From: Thiobaca trueperi
GTDB lineage: Bacteria > Pseudomonadota > Gammaproteobacteria > Chromatiales > Chromatiaceae
DNA: 64,000 nt
Assembly: GCF_004342175.1 (NCBI RefSeq)
Contig: NZ_SMAO01000003.1
Span: forward strand, 186,001-250,000
Direction of reading: 5' to 3'
Within the stretch, counting starts at the first letter, position 1. Each line of letters begins with the position of its first letter. Of this stretch, positions 8,579-16,812 are shown piece after piece. The notes below the pieces were generated by a model that saw only the letters and a list, made by a program, of their open reading frames with translations, searched no databases and had not been told where the DNA came from. The translations under genes and the position numbers were made by a program.

Positions 8579-9988
8579 ATGCTGAACTGGGACGATCCAC
8601 TGGTCGCGGTCAAGCCCCGCGACGACCATCAGACATCCATTCCGCCGGATTCGATCTTTGCCGATGGCAGCCTGGATGTCCTGGATCCTGACACGCTTTT
8701 CACACGCAGATCTGAACCCCGTGACCGCAGCGCCGCTGTCCGTCCCGGTCAGGGTCTGGTCGGCAACCACGCCTTGATGGCGACCGCTGGTGCCGCGCCA
8801 GTCGTCGATCCCAATCCCTTCATTTTTGCGCCGACGCCTCAGGCCGAACTGCCCATTGAAGACATGCTGATTCCTGCTGGGCACCGGCAGGCGCAGACGC
8901 CCGACCAGGACCGCTCCGGCAGCCCTGTCGCCGGTGGTGCGACCGGGCTCGAAAACCTGGAGATGGGCGCCGGGCGGGTGCGGGTGGATGATAAACAGAT
9001 CATCAACTGCCGCGCCGATCTCAACCAGCTTGTGCCCTTCAAATACGACTGGGCCTGGCAGAAATATCTCGACGCCTGCGCCAATCACTGGATGCCGCAG
9101 GAGATCAACATGAATGCGGATATTGCGCTCTGGAAGGATCCCAACGGCCTGACCGAGGACGAGCGCACCGTCATCAAGCGCAATCTGGGGTTTTTCTCGA
9201 CCGCCGATTCGCTGGTCGCCAATAATCTGGTGCTGGCGGTCTATCGCCATCTGACCAACCCCGAATGCCGTCAGTATCTGCTGCGTCAGGCATTCGAGGA
9301 GGCGCTGCACACCCACGCCTATCAGTATGTGGTCGAGAGTCTGGGGCTGGACGAGGGCGAGATCTTCAACATGTACCGCGAGGTGCCGGCGGTGGCGCGC
9401 AAGGCCGAATGGGCGCTGCCCTTCACCCGCCATCTGGCCGACCCGCACTTTCACACCGGCACCCGCGAGAACGATCAGATCCTGCTGCGCGAACTGGTTG
9501 CCTTCTATGTCATCTTCGAGGGCATCTTTTTCTATGTCGGCTTCGTGCAGATCCTCAGCATGGGTCGGCGCAATAAAATGACCGGCACCGCCGAGCAGTT
9601 CCAGTACATCCTGCGCGACGAGTCCATGCACATGAATTTCGGCATCGATGTCATCAACCAGATCAAGATCGAGAACCCGCACCTGTGGACGCCGAATTTC
9701 AGGCAGGAACTGGTGGACATGATCCGCGATGCCGTCACCCTGGAGGCGCAGTACGCGCATGACACCATGCCGCGCGGCATTCTTGGGCTCAATGCGCAGA
9801 TGTTCGAGGAGTATCTCCAGTTCATCGCCAACCGTCGCTGCGCTCAGATCGGTCTGCCCGAGCAATATCCCGGCGCCAGCAACCCCTTCCCCTGGATGTC
9901 CGAGGTGCTGGATCTCAAAAAGGAAAAGAACTTCTTCGAGACCCGTGTCACCGAATATCAGACCGGCGGGGTGCTGAGCTGGGATTAG
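8579..9988 (+). CDS. nrdB: ribonucleotide reductase beta subunit with N-terminal extension
   Basis: Small (radical-generating) subunit of class I ribonucleotide reductase. Start at the ATG at 8579 behind GAGGA at 8566-8570; 469 residues, against about 375 for typical NrdB. The first 120 or so residues are a Pro/Asp-rich extension without a domain I recognise; I see no ATP-cone. The core has the di-iron ligands in context: [18 protein letters not shown] (E-X2-H, with the radical Tyr four residues after the His, as in class Ia), FEGIFF and RDESMHMNF. No nrdA is in the window, so the gene is unlinked to its partner. The stop overlaps that of the convergent transglutaminase gene by 4 bp. The 297 bp upstream show no clear NrdR box. 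Confidence 0.92.
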   Translation: MLNWDDPLVAVKPRDDHQTSIPPDSIFADGSLDVLDPDTLFTRRSEPRDRSAAVRPGQGLVGNHALMATAGAAPVVDPNPFIFAPTPQAELPIEDMLIPAGHRQAQTPDQDRSGSPVAGGATGLENLEMGAGRVRVDDKQIINCRADLNQLVPFKYDWAWQKYLDACANHWMPQEINMNADIALWKDPNGLTEDERTVIKRNLGFFSTADSLVANNLVLAVYRHLTNPECRQYLLRQAFEEALHTHAYQYVVESLGLDEGEIFNMYREVPAVARKAEWALPFTRHLADPHFHTGTRENDQILLRELVAFYVIFEGIFFYVGFVQILSMGRRNKMTGTAEQFQYILRDESMHMNFGIDVINQIKIENPHLWTPNFRQELVDMIRDAVTLEAQYAHDTMPRGILGLNAQMFEEYLQFIANRRCAQIGLPEQYPGASNPFPWMSEVLDLKKEKNFFETRVTEYQTGGVLSWD

Positions 9989-10923
9989 GATGTCTGCTGT
10001 GCGGTGTCAGGCTGGGAGAGGCGCGGGGCTTCATGGATCCGGGTGAGGGTCATCCGCACCTCGAACTGGGTTTCACAGACGCTGGTCGTTCCGGTCACCG
10101 GCGCCGCTGAGGTCGGCAAGGCGGAGACCGCCAGCGGGATATGACCCTCGCCGGCCAGCAGACCGGAGGTGGCGTCCATGCCGATCCAGCCGGCGCCGGG
10201 GATATAGGCCTCGCACCAGGCATGGAGATCGACGAAATCGGCATCGGGACCGGACGGCCCCTCAAGCGGTCTGTCGTCGGCCACTAACTGGATCAGATAA
10301 CCGGAGACAAAGCGCGAGGCGATGCCCAGATGACGCAGCAGTTGCGCCAGCAGCCAGGCGCTGTCGCGACAGGATCCGATCTGTTTGCCAAGGGTTTCCT
10401 CGCAGGTCTGGACGCCGGGTTCGAGTCGGGTCAGATAGGAGACGGTCTCGCGCACCCGCTGATTGAGCAGCACCAGCAGGGCGATGGTGTTCATGCCCAC
10501 CGGGATCTCACGGCGAAAGGCCGCCAGCCAGTCATGCAGGCGGGGGCCGGACGCAGAAGAGGCGGTATCCAGGAAGGGGATGAGCGCGGCGGCCAGGGTG
10601 TCGGGATAGACAAAGGGATAATGCTCGGCCCATTCATCCAGGAAGAAATCGAACGGATTGATGGCCGTCAGCTCTGCCAGCAGATCGACGGTGATGTCGA
10701 TTTCGCAGGTCGGTTCCGGAAAATTCACGCGGGCGACAAAATTCCCGTAGGCGTCCTGCTGCCAGTGGAGGAGATGTTGTTCCGGACGGATCCGCAGCGA
10801 ATAATCTGAAATGGGCGTGCGCGAATGGGCGGCCGGTCGCAGTCGGATTTCGTGCGGCGCCGCAATCACCGAACGATCAAACAGATAATGCGATTGGTGA
10901 TGCAGCGCAACGCGGATGGTCAT
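9985..10923 (-). CDS. transglutaminase-like cysteine peptidase family protein
   Basis: A 312-residue protein with an N-terminal bacterial transglutaminase-associated region ([17 protein letters not shown]...PHEIRLRP) and a C-terminal transglutaminase-like core. The catalytic triad is visible as Cys in GSCRDSAW, His in DLHAWCEAY and Asp in GMDATSG. No signal peptide is seen, so it is probably cytoplasmic. It is the last gene of a minus-strand cluster with ATP-grasp, alpha-E and Anbu-type peptidase genes, an association seen in many bacteria and predicted to make or process a peptide or peptide tag. A TTAA repeat element separates it from the Anbu gene, so it may be transcribed separately. Amidase or crosslinking chemistry is inferred. 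Confidence 0.85.
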   Translation of the reverse strand: MTIRVALHHQSHYLFDRSVIAAPHEIRLRPAAHSRTPISDYSLRIRPEQHLLHWQQDAYGNFVARVNFPEPTCEIDITVDLLAELTAINPFDFFLDEWAEHYPFVYPDTLAAALIPFLDTASSASGPRLHDWLAAFRREIPVGMNTIALLVLLNQRVRETVSYLTRLEPGVQTCEETLGKQIGSCRDSAWLLAQLLRHLGIASRFVSGYLIQLVADDRPLEGPSGPDADFVDLHAWCEAYIPGAGWIGMDATSGLLAGEGHIPLAVSALPTSAAPVTGTTSVCETQFEVRMTLTRIHEAPRLSQPDTAQQTS

Positions 10924-10943
10924 GATTGGGGTGTATCGCTTTT

Positions 10944-11205
10944 GACAGGATTAAACCGCGCCCGGTGCGGTACGCGATGTTTGGGGATGGGGACGGCCTT
11001 GGCAGAATCGACGACTGTTGGAGCTGACGCGGTTTAAGATATTAAAAAATATAGAATATTAAACCGCGTTCCCGCTAAGGGCCGTCGATGCGCCAAACGT
11101 CGAACTCACTCGAAACCCAGCATTTCACTCTGGACGCGGTTTAACAGGATTGGCAGGATTTTTTGACCGCTTGTTTTTAATCCTGTTCATTCTGTCAGTC
11201 CTGTC
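10944..11205. repeat. GACAGGATT repeat-family element, copy B, split by a TTAA element
   Basis: Left end GACAGGATTAA at 10944-10954 continues after the inserted element as TTAACAGGATTGGCAGGATT from 11141. The right arm AATCCTGTTCATTCTGTCAG runs from 11179. Removing 10955-11144 restores GACAGGATTAACAGGATT, as found uninterrupted at 57675. The right arm enters the 3' end of the Anbu gene, whose last codons (QTGLTE and stop) are repeat sequence. Confidence 0.8.
10951..11144. repeat. two-arm TTAA repeat element (forward copy), inserted in another repeat
   Basis: Arm 1 10951-11037 (TTAAACCGCGCCCGG...GCTGACGCGGTTTAA), AT-rich linker 11038-11058 (GATATTAAAAAATATAGAATA), arm 2 11059-11144 (TTAAACCGCGTTCCCGC...TCTGGACGCGGTTTAA). 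TTAA stands at both outer ends. The flanks GACAGGA and CAGGATT rejoin across one TTAA to give the uninterrupted second repeat family. This fits a MITE-like insertion with TTAA (or TA) target duplication. No coding capacity. Confidence 0.87.
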
Positions 11206-11963
11206 TGGTCGTCAACTGTCACCGCTGGCGCATCAATCAACCAGTCCGGACTGGGGAGCGAGGCGAAGACGCCGCGCAGTCCTTCGCTCCAGCGTTTGCT
11301 GATCTGCGAGAAATAGGGATCGTCCGCCGTGATGTGCTGCTCGAAATCGAGCGCCAGACTGGAGGCGCCATAACAGACCAGATCGATCGGCAAGCCGACC
11401 GACAGGTTGCTGCGCATGGTCGAGTCGAATGAGACCAGCACGCATTTGATGGCCTCGTTAAACGGGGTGTCGGGCGTGATGACCCGGTCGAGGATCGGCT
11501 TGCCGTATTTGGTCTCGCCGATCTGGAAGAAGGGTGTCTCGTCGCCTGCCTCAATGCAGTTGCCTTCGGCGTAGACCAGATAGAGACGCATGCGCTCGCC
11601 GCGAATCTGACCGCCGACAATGAAATTGGCGCTGGCATCCACGTTATTCTGCGCCAGATGCACACCGTCGCGCTCGCGCACCGAACGCAGACAGTCGCCC
11701 AGTAACTGCGCGACATCGAACATCGATTCGGCGTTCCAGAGATTGGGCCGGTCGGGATGGCGCCCGTGCTGTTCCAGTCGATTGATGGCGTTCTGGGTGA
11801 CGGACAGATTGCCGGAACTCAGAATGACGATGGTCCGGTCGCCGGGATTGACGAAATGGCGCATCTTCTTGAAGCAGGCGATCTGATCGACTCCCGCATT
11901 GGTCCGGGAGTCTGACGCGAACACCATGCCGACGTTCAGTTTGAGGGCAACACAGTAGGTCAT
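11187..11963 (-). CDS. Anbu-type proteasome-like peptidase (HslV relative)
   Basis: A 258-residue member of the Ntn-hydrolase proteasome-beta/HslV superfamily of the Anbu (ancestral beta subunit) type. The N-terminus MTYCVALKLNVGMVFASDSRTNAGVDQIACFKKMR carries the Thr that becomes residue 1 after Met removal and the FASDSRTNAG motif matching Anbu proteins. Anbu proteins assemble into rings or spirals; peptidase activity is proposed from the fold. It follows alpha-E by 39 bp on the same strand. Its last codons are supplied by the arm of a GACAGGATT repeat (11179-11205), so this C-terminus may differ from relatives. Confidence 0.87.
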   Translation of the reverse strand: MTYCVALKLNVGMVFASDSRTNAGVDQIACFKKMRHFVNPGDRTIVILSSGNLSVTQNAINRLEQHGRHPDRPNLWNAESMFDVAQLLGDCLRSVRERDGVHLAQNNVDASANFIVGGQIRGERMRLYLVYAEGNCIEAGDETPFFQIGETKYGKPILDRVITPDTPFNEAIKCVLVSFDSTMRSNLSVGLPIDLVCYGASSLALDFEQHITADDPYFSQISKRWSEGLRGVFASLPSPDWLIDAPAVTVDDQTGLTE

Positions 11964-12002
11964 GTGATTTGAGTCAGTGAATCTGCGATGGGCTATGGTA
12001 CC

Positions 12003-13007
12003 TCAGACTCCCTGGCGTTGACGCTGCATGGCGGTGGGCGGCATCAGCCGTGCCGCCGGGACGACGTCCCGACGCGAGAGAAAGGAATCCCGGATCTCCC
12101 GTCCCAGCCGGTCAGTGTGCCCCAGAAAATTCGTCAGGTACTCGTGGAGCCCCTGCGCAAAGACGGTTTCAATCCGACCGAAATGCAGGGCCGCATGCAA
12201 TTCACCAGCCAGACGCCGTGCCTCGCGTCCCGAGGTGCCGTCGATCTGGATGAGCGCCTTCTCGACCTCGTCCAGGCAGGCATGCAGTGAACGCGGCATA
12301 TCATCACGCAGGATCAGCAGTTCCGCCACCCGCGACGGCGTGATCGCATCGCGATAGATCTTGCGGTAGGCCTCGAAGGCGCTGACCGACTTGAGCAGCG
12401 AGCGCCATTGATAATAGTCCACCGCGCCGCCGACATCGCTTACGCTGGGGAGCAGGATGTGGTATTTCACGTCGAGGATACGGGCGGTGTTGTCGGCCCG
12501 CTCCAGAAAGGTGCCGAGCCGGATGAAGCGTAGTGCGATGTCCTGGAGGATGGTACCCAGGGTGACGCCACGAAACAGATGCGAGCGTTCTTTCACCCAC
12601 TCGAAGAACTCGGAATCACGCTCGGCTGGCAACGGGTGAGGCAGACGTTTGACCTCCAGCCAGGTGGCGTTGATCACCTCCCACATTTCAGAGGTAATGG
12701 CGCCGCGCACCGAACGCGCGTTTTCGCGTGCCTGCCGCAGAGAATTGTAAATGCTGGAGGGGTTATCCGGATCCAGCGCCATGTAATGGGTGACGGCGTC
12801 CGCTCGGGCCAGACCGTATTTCGCTTCGTAGCCGCTCGCACAGCCGGTGATATTGAGCGGGGCATACCAGAGATAGGCTTCCGTCCCGTCCAGATCGAGC
12901 GGCAGCAGCGAGGAGAGATGGGCGACATCCAGAATGCGGGCGGTATTTTCGGCGCGCTCGATATGACGCGCCATCCAGAACAGATTCTCGGCGGTGCGTG
13001 CCAGCAT
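12003..13007 (-). CDS. alpha-E domain protein (DUF403)
   Basis: A 334-residue all-helical alpha-E protein. The N-terminus MLARTAENLFWMARHIERAENTARILDV is diagnostic, and a second copy-like motif RLGTFLERADNTARILDVKY occurs about residue 175. The molecular function is not established; the family almost always travels with a circularly permuted ATP-grasp, a transglutaminase and sometimes an Anbu peptidase, as here. The ATP-grasp gene ends 3 bp upstream of this start codon, so the two are probably translated from one message. Probably cytoplasmic, with no signal peptide or membrane segment. Confidence 0.9.
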   Translation of the reverse strand: MLARTAENLFWMARHIERAENTARILDVAHLSSLLPLDLDGTEAYLWYAPLNITGCASGYEAKYGLARADAVTHYMALDPDNPSSIYNSLRQARENARSVRGAITSEMWEVINATWLEVKRLPHPLPAERDSEFFEWVKERSHLFRGVTLGTILQDIALRFIRLGTFLERADNTARILDVKYHILLPSVSDVGGAVDYYQWRSLLKSVSAFEAYRKIYRDAITPSRVAELLILRDDMPRSLHACLDEVEKALIQIDGTSGREARRLAGELHAALHFGRIETVFAQGLHEYLTNFLGHTDRLGREIRDSFLSRRDVVPAARLMPPTAMQRQRQGV

Positions 13008-13010
13008 GCT

Positions 13011-14438
13011 TCAATCCTCCAAGACCCAGGTGTCTTTGGTGCCGCCGCCCTGCGAGGAGTTGACGACCAGCGACCCGTCTTTGAGTGCGACCCGGGTGAG
13101 TCCGCCCGGCACCAGCCGGATCTCCCGGCCTGACAGGACGAACGGACGCAGATCCACATGACGCGGCGCCACGCCAGCGTCCACCAGGGTGGGACAGGTC
13201 GAGAGCGCCAGGGTCGGCTGTGCGATGAAATTGTCCGGCTGCGCCAGGATGCGCTGCCGGTAGGTCTCGATTTCAGCCTTGGTGCTGGTGGGGCCGACCA
13301 GCATGCCGTAGCCGCCCGATCCCTGCACTTCCTTGACCACCAGTTCCGGCAGATGCTCCAGGACATAGCGCAGATCGTCAGGCTCGCTGAGCCGCCAGGT
13401 GGGCACATTCGAGAGGATCGGCGTCTCGCCCAGGTAGAAGCGGATCATCTCCGGGACGAAGAGATAGGTGGATTTGTCGTCGGCCACGCCGGTGCCAACG
13501 CCATTGGCCAGCGCCACGTTGCCACTGCAATAGGCATCCAGCAGACCCGGCACGCCGAGCATCGAATTCGGCTGGAACACCAGCGGATCGAGAAAATCGT
13601 CATCGACCCGGCGATAGATTACGTGCACCTGCACCGGTCCCTCGGTGGTGTGCATGTAGACCTTCTGCTGCTGGACGAACAGATCCTGTCCCTCCACCAG
13701 TTCCACCCCCATCTCGCTGGCCAGAAAGGCGTGCTCGAAGTAGGCGCTGTTATAGGCGCCCGGCGTCAGCACGACGATGACGGGGTCGGCGACATCGGTT
13801 GGTGCAGACTCGCGCAGCGTCTCCAGCAGCATCTGCGGATAGTGCTCGACCGGCTCCACGTCATGCATGGCGAAGAGTTCGGGGAAGAGCCGCATCATCG
13901 TCTTGCGGTTTTCCAGCATGTAGGACACGCCGGAGGGGGTGCGCAGGTTGTCCTCCAGGACATAGAATTCGTCCTGCGACACCCGCACCAGATCGATGCC
14001 GGCAATCTGGGCATAGACCCCGTTGGGCAGATCGACACCCTGCATTTCAGGCCGGTACAGTGCATTGTTCAGTACCTGACGGGCATTGATCGCGCCGGCC
14101 CGGATGATCTCCCGATCATGATAGATGTCATGCAGAAAGGCGTTCAGGGCGCGCACCCGCTGTTTGAGCCCCTGTTCCAACCGTTGCCATTCTGCGGTAC
14201 CGAAAATGCGTGGCACGATATCGAAGGGGATCAGCCGCTCGCCACCGTCCACCTCGCCATAGACGGCGAAGGTGATTCCCAGTCGCTGGAACAGGAGTTC
14301 CGCCTCGGCGCTCTTGCGTTCCAGGGCACCATCCGGCAGGGCCGCCAGCCACTGCCCGTAACGCCGATAGATGTCGCGCACGGCGCCATCTGAGGCGTGC
14401 ATCTCGTGATAGAAGGCTGAAGCGTTTTGCGTTTTCAT
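13011..14438 (-). CDS. circularly permuted ATP-grasp protein
   Basis: A 475-residue protein of the circularly permuted ATP-grasp family (DUF404/DUF407). Recognisable blocks: RLIPFDIVPRIFGTAEWQRLEQGLKQRVRALNAFLHDIYHDREI near residues 65-110, VLEDNLRTPSGVSYMLENR (about 180), VIYRRVDDDFLDPL (about 275), LPELVVKEVQGSGGYGMLVGP (about 365) and a C-terminal GGLTRVALKDGSLVVNSSQGGGTKDTWVLED. Such enzymes are expected to form amide or peptide bonds at the cost of ATP. It is the first gene of the minus-strand cluster ATP-grasp / alpha-E / Anbu / transglutaminase. The product of the pathway is unknown. Confidence 0.9.
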   Translation of the reverse strand: MKTQNASAFYHEMHASDGAVRDIYRRYGQWLAALPDGALERKSAEAELLFQRLGITFAVYGEVDGGERLIPFDIVPRIFGTAEWQRLEQGLKQRVRALNAFLHDIYHDREIIRAGAINARQVLNNALYRPEMQGVDLPNGVYAQIAGIDLVRVSQDEFYVLEDNLRTPSGVSYMLENRKTMMRLFPELFAMHDVEPVEHYPQMLLETLRESAPTDVADPVIVVLTPGAYNSAYFEHAFLASEMGVELVEGQDLFVQQQKVYMHTTEGPVQVHVIYRRVDDDFLDPLVFQPNSMLGVPGLLDAYCSGNVALANGVGTGVADDKSTYLFVPEMIRFYLGETPILSNVPTWRLSEPDDLRYVLEHLPELVVKEVQGSGGYGMLVGPTSTKAEIETYRQRILAQPDNFIAQPTLALSTCPTLVDAGVAPRHVDLRPFVLSGREIRLVPGGLTRVALKDGSLVVNSSQGGGTKDTWVLED

Positions 14439-14905
14439 GTCAAAGCGGAATGCAATAAGCGATCCATATGAAAGGCCAGCGAGAAACCGGGCGTCAGGCC
14501 TGTCATTTGGTTGTGAATTGCACCAATTCGGACGCCTCGCGAAGCATTTCGCATCATTTTGGCCGCGTTGGCGTGGCGGCGATTGACACGCGGATGACTT
14601 TGCGCAGGCAGCCTCATCCGCTGGTCCAGTGATTCGACAGGGTATCCATTTGCGAACACTGGCTCATCCTGCGGCGATCAATCCGCCTGCAAGCCATTCA
14701 GGTGCGTCTCGAACGCGGCGGGCAGCCAACAGAGAGGGCGCGCCTGGCGGCGTGACGCGCGGCGTCAGGCTTGACAGGAGCGTTCGCCGGTTCGGCGGGC
14801 TCGGTATGGCGCTGCTGCTGATGGGTTCGATGCCTGCCAGTTGCGTGCTCTACAGCGACGCGCGCGTTTTCAGGACCGGGAATCGATGCTCTGGTGCAGA
14901 GCGCA
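14439..14905. other. non-coding stretch upstream of the ATP-grasp gene
   Basis: I see no convincing gene here. A 120-codon plus-strand reading frame (14629-14991) has no ribosome-binding site, no recognisable domain, and runs through the terminator hairpin at 14912-14942. The stretch should contain the promoter of the ATP-grasp cluster on its left side, but I see no clear -35/-10 pair. Confidence 0.5.
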
Positions 14906-14975
14906 TAAAAAAACCCGACACGTCGGGGGAGGATGTCGGGTTGAAAATGAGTGGCAACGTTGCAGATTGCGACTG
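14906..14975 (-). ncRNA. candidate small RNA, about 70 nt
   Basis: Predicted from signals only. A sigma-70-like promoter on the minus strand (TTGACT at 15010-15005, 17-nt spacer, TAAAGT at 14987-14982) would start RNA near 14975. A strong intrinsic terminator on the same strand (9-bp stem AACCCGACA/TGTCGGGTT then a T-run at 14913-14907) ends it at about 14906. The body contains a small palindrome GCAACGTTGC. No minus-strand protein gene lies between this promoter and terminator. Homology to a known RNA family is not recognised. Confidence 0.45.
14907..14942 (-). terminator. intrinsic terminator, minus strand
   Basis: Stem 14942-14934 / 14920-14912 (AACCCGACA with TGTCGGGTT), 13-nt loop, then a run of seven Ts on the minus strand (14913-14907). 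It is a textbook rho-independent terminator, oriented away from the plus-strand genes, with no minus-strand protein gene directly upstream. Confidence 0.8.
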
Positions 14976-14981
14976 GCGTTT

Positions 14982-15010
14982 ACTTTACTAAATTAGTCGG
15001 CTTTAGTCAA
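14982..15010 (-). promoter_or_regulatory. predicted sigma-70 promoter for candidate small RNA
   Basis: On the minus strand TTGACT (5/6 to TTGACA), 17-nt spacer, TAAAGT (4/6 to TATAAT). A 6-bp hairpin sequence TCTGGT/ACCAGA lies just upstream (plus 15015-15030). Confidence 0.45.
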
Positions 15011-15075
15011 GGAGTCTGGTCAGAACCAGAGAATGGCGTGTAGAGTCTGCATGAAACTGATTCCGGAGGATAATC

Positions 15076-15513
15076 ATGTCCGCGAATTCTTCCCATGACC
15101 CATTGCGTCTGGCCCCGCTCATCTGGCTGGCCCAGTTCGGTTCGGTGCTGCTGCTCATGGCGCTGACCTGGTTTCTGCCCGACCTGATGGCGATCAACCC
15201 CATCGCCGTCCTCAGTCAGGCGCTGCTGCTCGTCGCGCTGCTCGCCGCGCCTGCGGCCTTCGTGCTCGTACGCTGGCTGATGTCGGACAGGACGTCACGT
15301 CAGGATCGTTACGATCCGCTGGCGAGCGCCCCGATTGCGCCGTCACCCGAGGCCCGGTTCGCCCGTTACATCCTCACGCTGGCGCTGTGCGAAATTCCGG
15401 CGATTCTGGCGCTGCTCGCGGCGCTGACCGGCGCCTATCCGCTCCAGGCGCTTGGTGTGGGTGCAACTTCGCTGCTTCTGCTGCTGTGGCGGCGCCCGCT
15501 CAGGCGTGACTGA
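15076..15513 (+). CDS. small integral membrane protein, unknown function
   Basis: A 145-residue protein with four hydrophobic stretches (about residues 17-37, 43-65, 92-113, 118-137) in two pairs separated by a polar loop (SDRTSRQDRYDPLASAPIAPSPEARFARY). The start ATG at 15076 has a strong GGAGGA at 15065-15070. No family recognised. The gene for an HD-GYP protein follows after 42 bp on the same strand, so the three genes 15076-19289 may form an operon. A function in c-di-GMP signalling would be guilt by association only. Confidence 0.7.
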   Translation: MSANSSHDPLRLAPLIWLAQFGSVLLLMALTWFLPDLMAINPIAVLSQALLLVALLAAPAAFVLVRWLMSDRTSRQDRYDPLASAPIAPSPEARFARYILTLALCEIPAILALLAALTGAYPLQALGVGATSLLLLLWRRPLRRD

Positions 15514-15555
15514 CTCTGATTGCTCATCAGGCTCCGACACCAGGAATTTGGAAAC

Positions 15556-16812
15556 GTGAACGACACCCAGGCCCAATTTGTCGATGTCGATGCACTCTGC
15601 GTCGGCATGTATATCTACCTGGATCTCGGCTGGATCGGGCACCCCTTTGCGCTCAATCATTTCAAGATTGTCGATGACGGTCAGATCGAGACGATTCGCG
15701 GTCTGGGGCTGACGCAGGTGCGCTGGTCGCCGGAACGCAGCGATCTGCCATCGCCCGCCAGCCCTGCGCCGGTAGCGGAAGACGCAGCGTCCTTGGTCAG
15801 GGCGAGCGACGACCGCCGTCAGCGTCTGCTTGACCAGCGTCTGAGTCTGGATCGCTGCGAGCGTGAGTTTTCCGGGGCGACGCGCGCTTTCCGCGACATC
15901 CTCAAGCTCGCGCCAGCCCAGCCGGAGGCCGCGCGTGAGCAAGCCGAGACGATGGTTGGCGATCTGGTTGGAAAGCTGCTCGATCAGGGTGAGTCCTGCA
16001 TCCGTCTGCTCTCGGAACAGGCTGGCGATAAGTCGTCGCTGCATGCGATGAACGTAACCATGATCTCGCTGCTGCTGGGCAAGAGTCTGGGGTTCGATGC
16101 GGCGGCCCTGCATCCGCTCGGGCTCGGCGCCCTGCTGCATGATTTCGGCAAGATTGCGCTGCCTGAGCGTTTGCGCTGGCGCGATGACGGCTTCAGCATC
16201 GCCGAGCGCAACCTCTTTCAGGAGCATGTGGCCCAGGGGGTCGAACTGGCGCGGCGGATGGGATTGAAGCCGGACGTGTGCGCCATCATCGCCCAGCACC
16301 ATGAATACGTCGATGGGAGCGGCTTTCCGCAGCGTTTGCAGGGGGACGCCCTGTCGCCCGCGTCCTGTATCGTGGGGCTGGTCAATCACTATGACATGCT
16401 CTGCAATCCGGCCAATCCGGTCGCGGCGCTTACGCCGCATCAGGCGCTGTCCATGATGTTCGCCCAGTCGAAAAAGAAGTTCAACGCCGCCATTCTCGGC
16501 GCCTTCATCCGTATGATGGGAATCTATCCGCCCGGTTCGGTGGTGATGCTCACTGATGGCCGTTATGCGCTGGTGGTGTCGGTGAACTCGTCGCGTCCGC
16601 TGAAACCTCGGGTGCTTATCCATGATCCGCGCGTGCCCCGCGACGAGGCGCTGGTGATTGATCTCGAAGACCAGCCCGACCTGGGGATTCGTCAGAGTCT
16701 GAAGCCACTTCAACTGCCGCGCGCAGTCTTCGACTATCTCTCGCCGCGTCAGCGTATGTGCTATTTCTTCGAGCGCGCACGCAAACCGACCGATCTCCGG
16801 GATGGCCAATGA
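15556..16812 (+). CDS. HD-GYP domain c-di-GMP phosphodiesterase
   Basis: A 418-residue protein with an N-terminal DUF3391-like region (VDVDALCVGMYIYLDLGWIGHPFALNHFKI) and a C-terminal HD-GYP domain: HAMNVTMISLLLGKSLG, LLHDFGKIALPERL (HD pair), the second HHEYVDGSGFPQRLQGDALSPASCIVGLVNHYDM (HD-GYP signature). The motifs needed for metal-dependent hydrolysis of c-di-GMP to GMP or pGpG look intact. No membrane segment. I chose the GTG at 15556 (after GGAAAC) because the upstream alternative is a TTG without a ribosome-binding site. The stop overlaps the start of the next gene as ATGA, so translation is coupled with a GGDEF-EAL protein. Confidence 0.9.
   Translation: MNDTQAQFVDVDALCVGMYIYLDLGWIGHPFALNHFKIVDDGQIETIRGLGLTQVRWSPERSDLPSPASPAPVAEDAASLVRASDDRRQRLLDQRLSLDRCEREFSGATRAFRDILKLAPAQPEAAREQAETMVGDLVGKLLDQGESCIRLLSEQAGDKSSLHAMNVTMISLLLGKSLGFDAAALHPLGLGALLHDFGKIALPERLRWRDDGFSIAERNLFQEHVAQGVELARRMGLKPDVCAIIAQHHEYVDGSGFPQRLQGDALSPASCIVGLVNHYDMLCNPANPVAALTPHQALSMMFAQSKKKFNAAILGAFIRMMGIYPPGSVVMLTDGRYALVVSVNSSRPLKPRVLIHDPRVPRDEALVIDLEDQPDLGIRQSLKPLQLPRAVFDYLSPRQRMCYFFERARKPTDLRDGQ

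Noticed and set aside
12003..14438. Long plus-strand frames opposite the alpha-E and ATP-grasp genes
   Set aside because: They are shadows; the minus-strand products have clear family motifs.
14629..14991. A 120-codon plus-strand frame in the non-coding stretch
   Set aside because: No ribosome-binding site, no family resemblance, and it reads through an intrinsic terminator; codon use is not gene-like.
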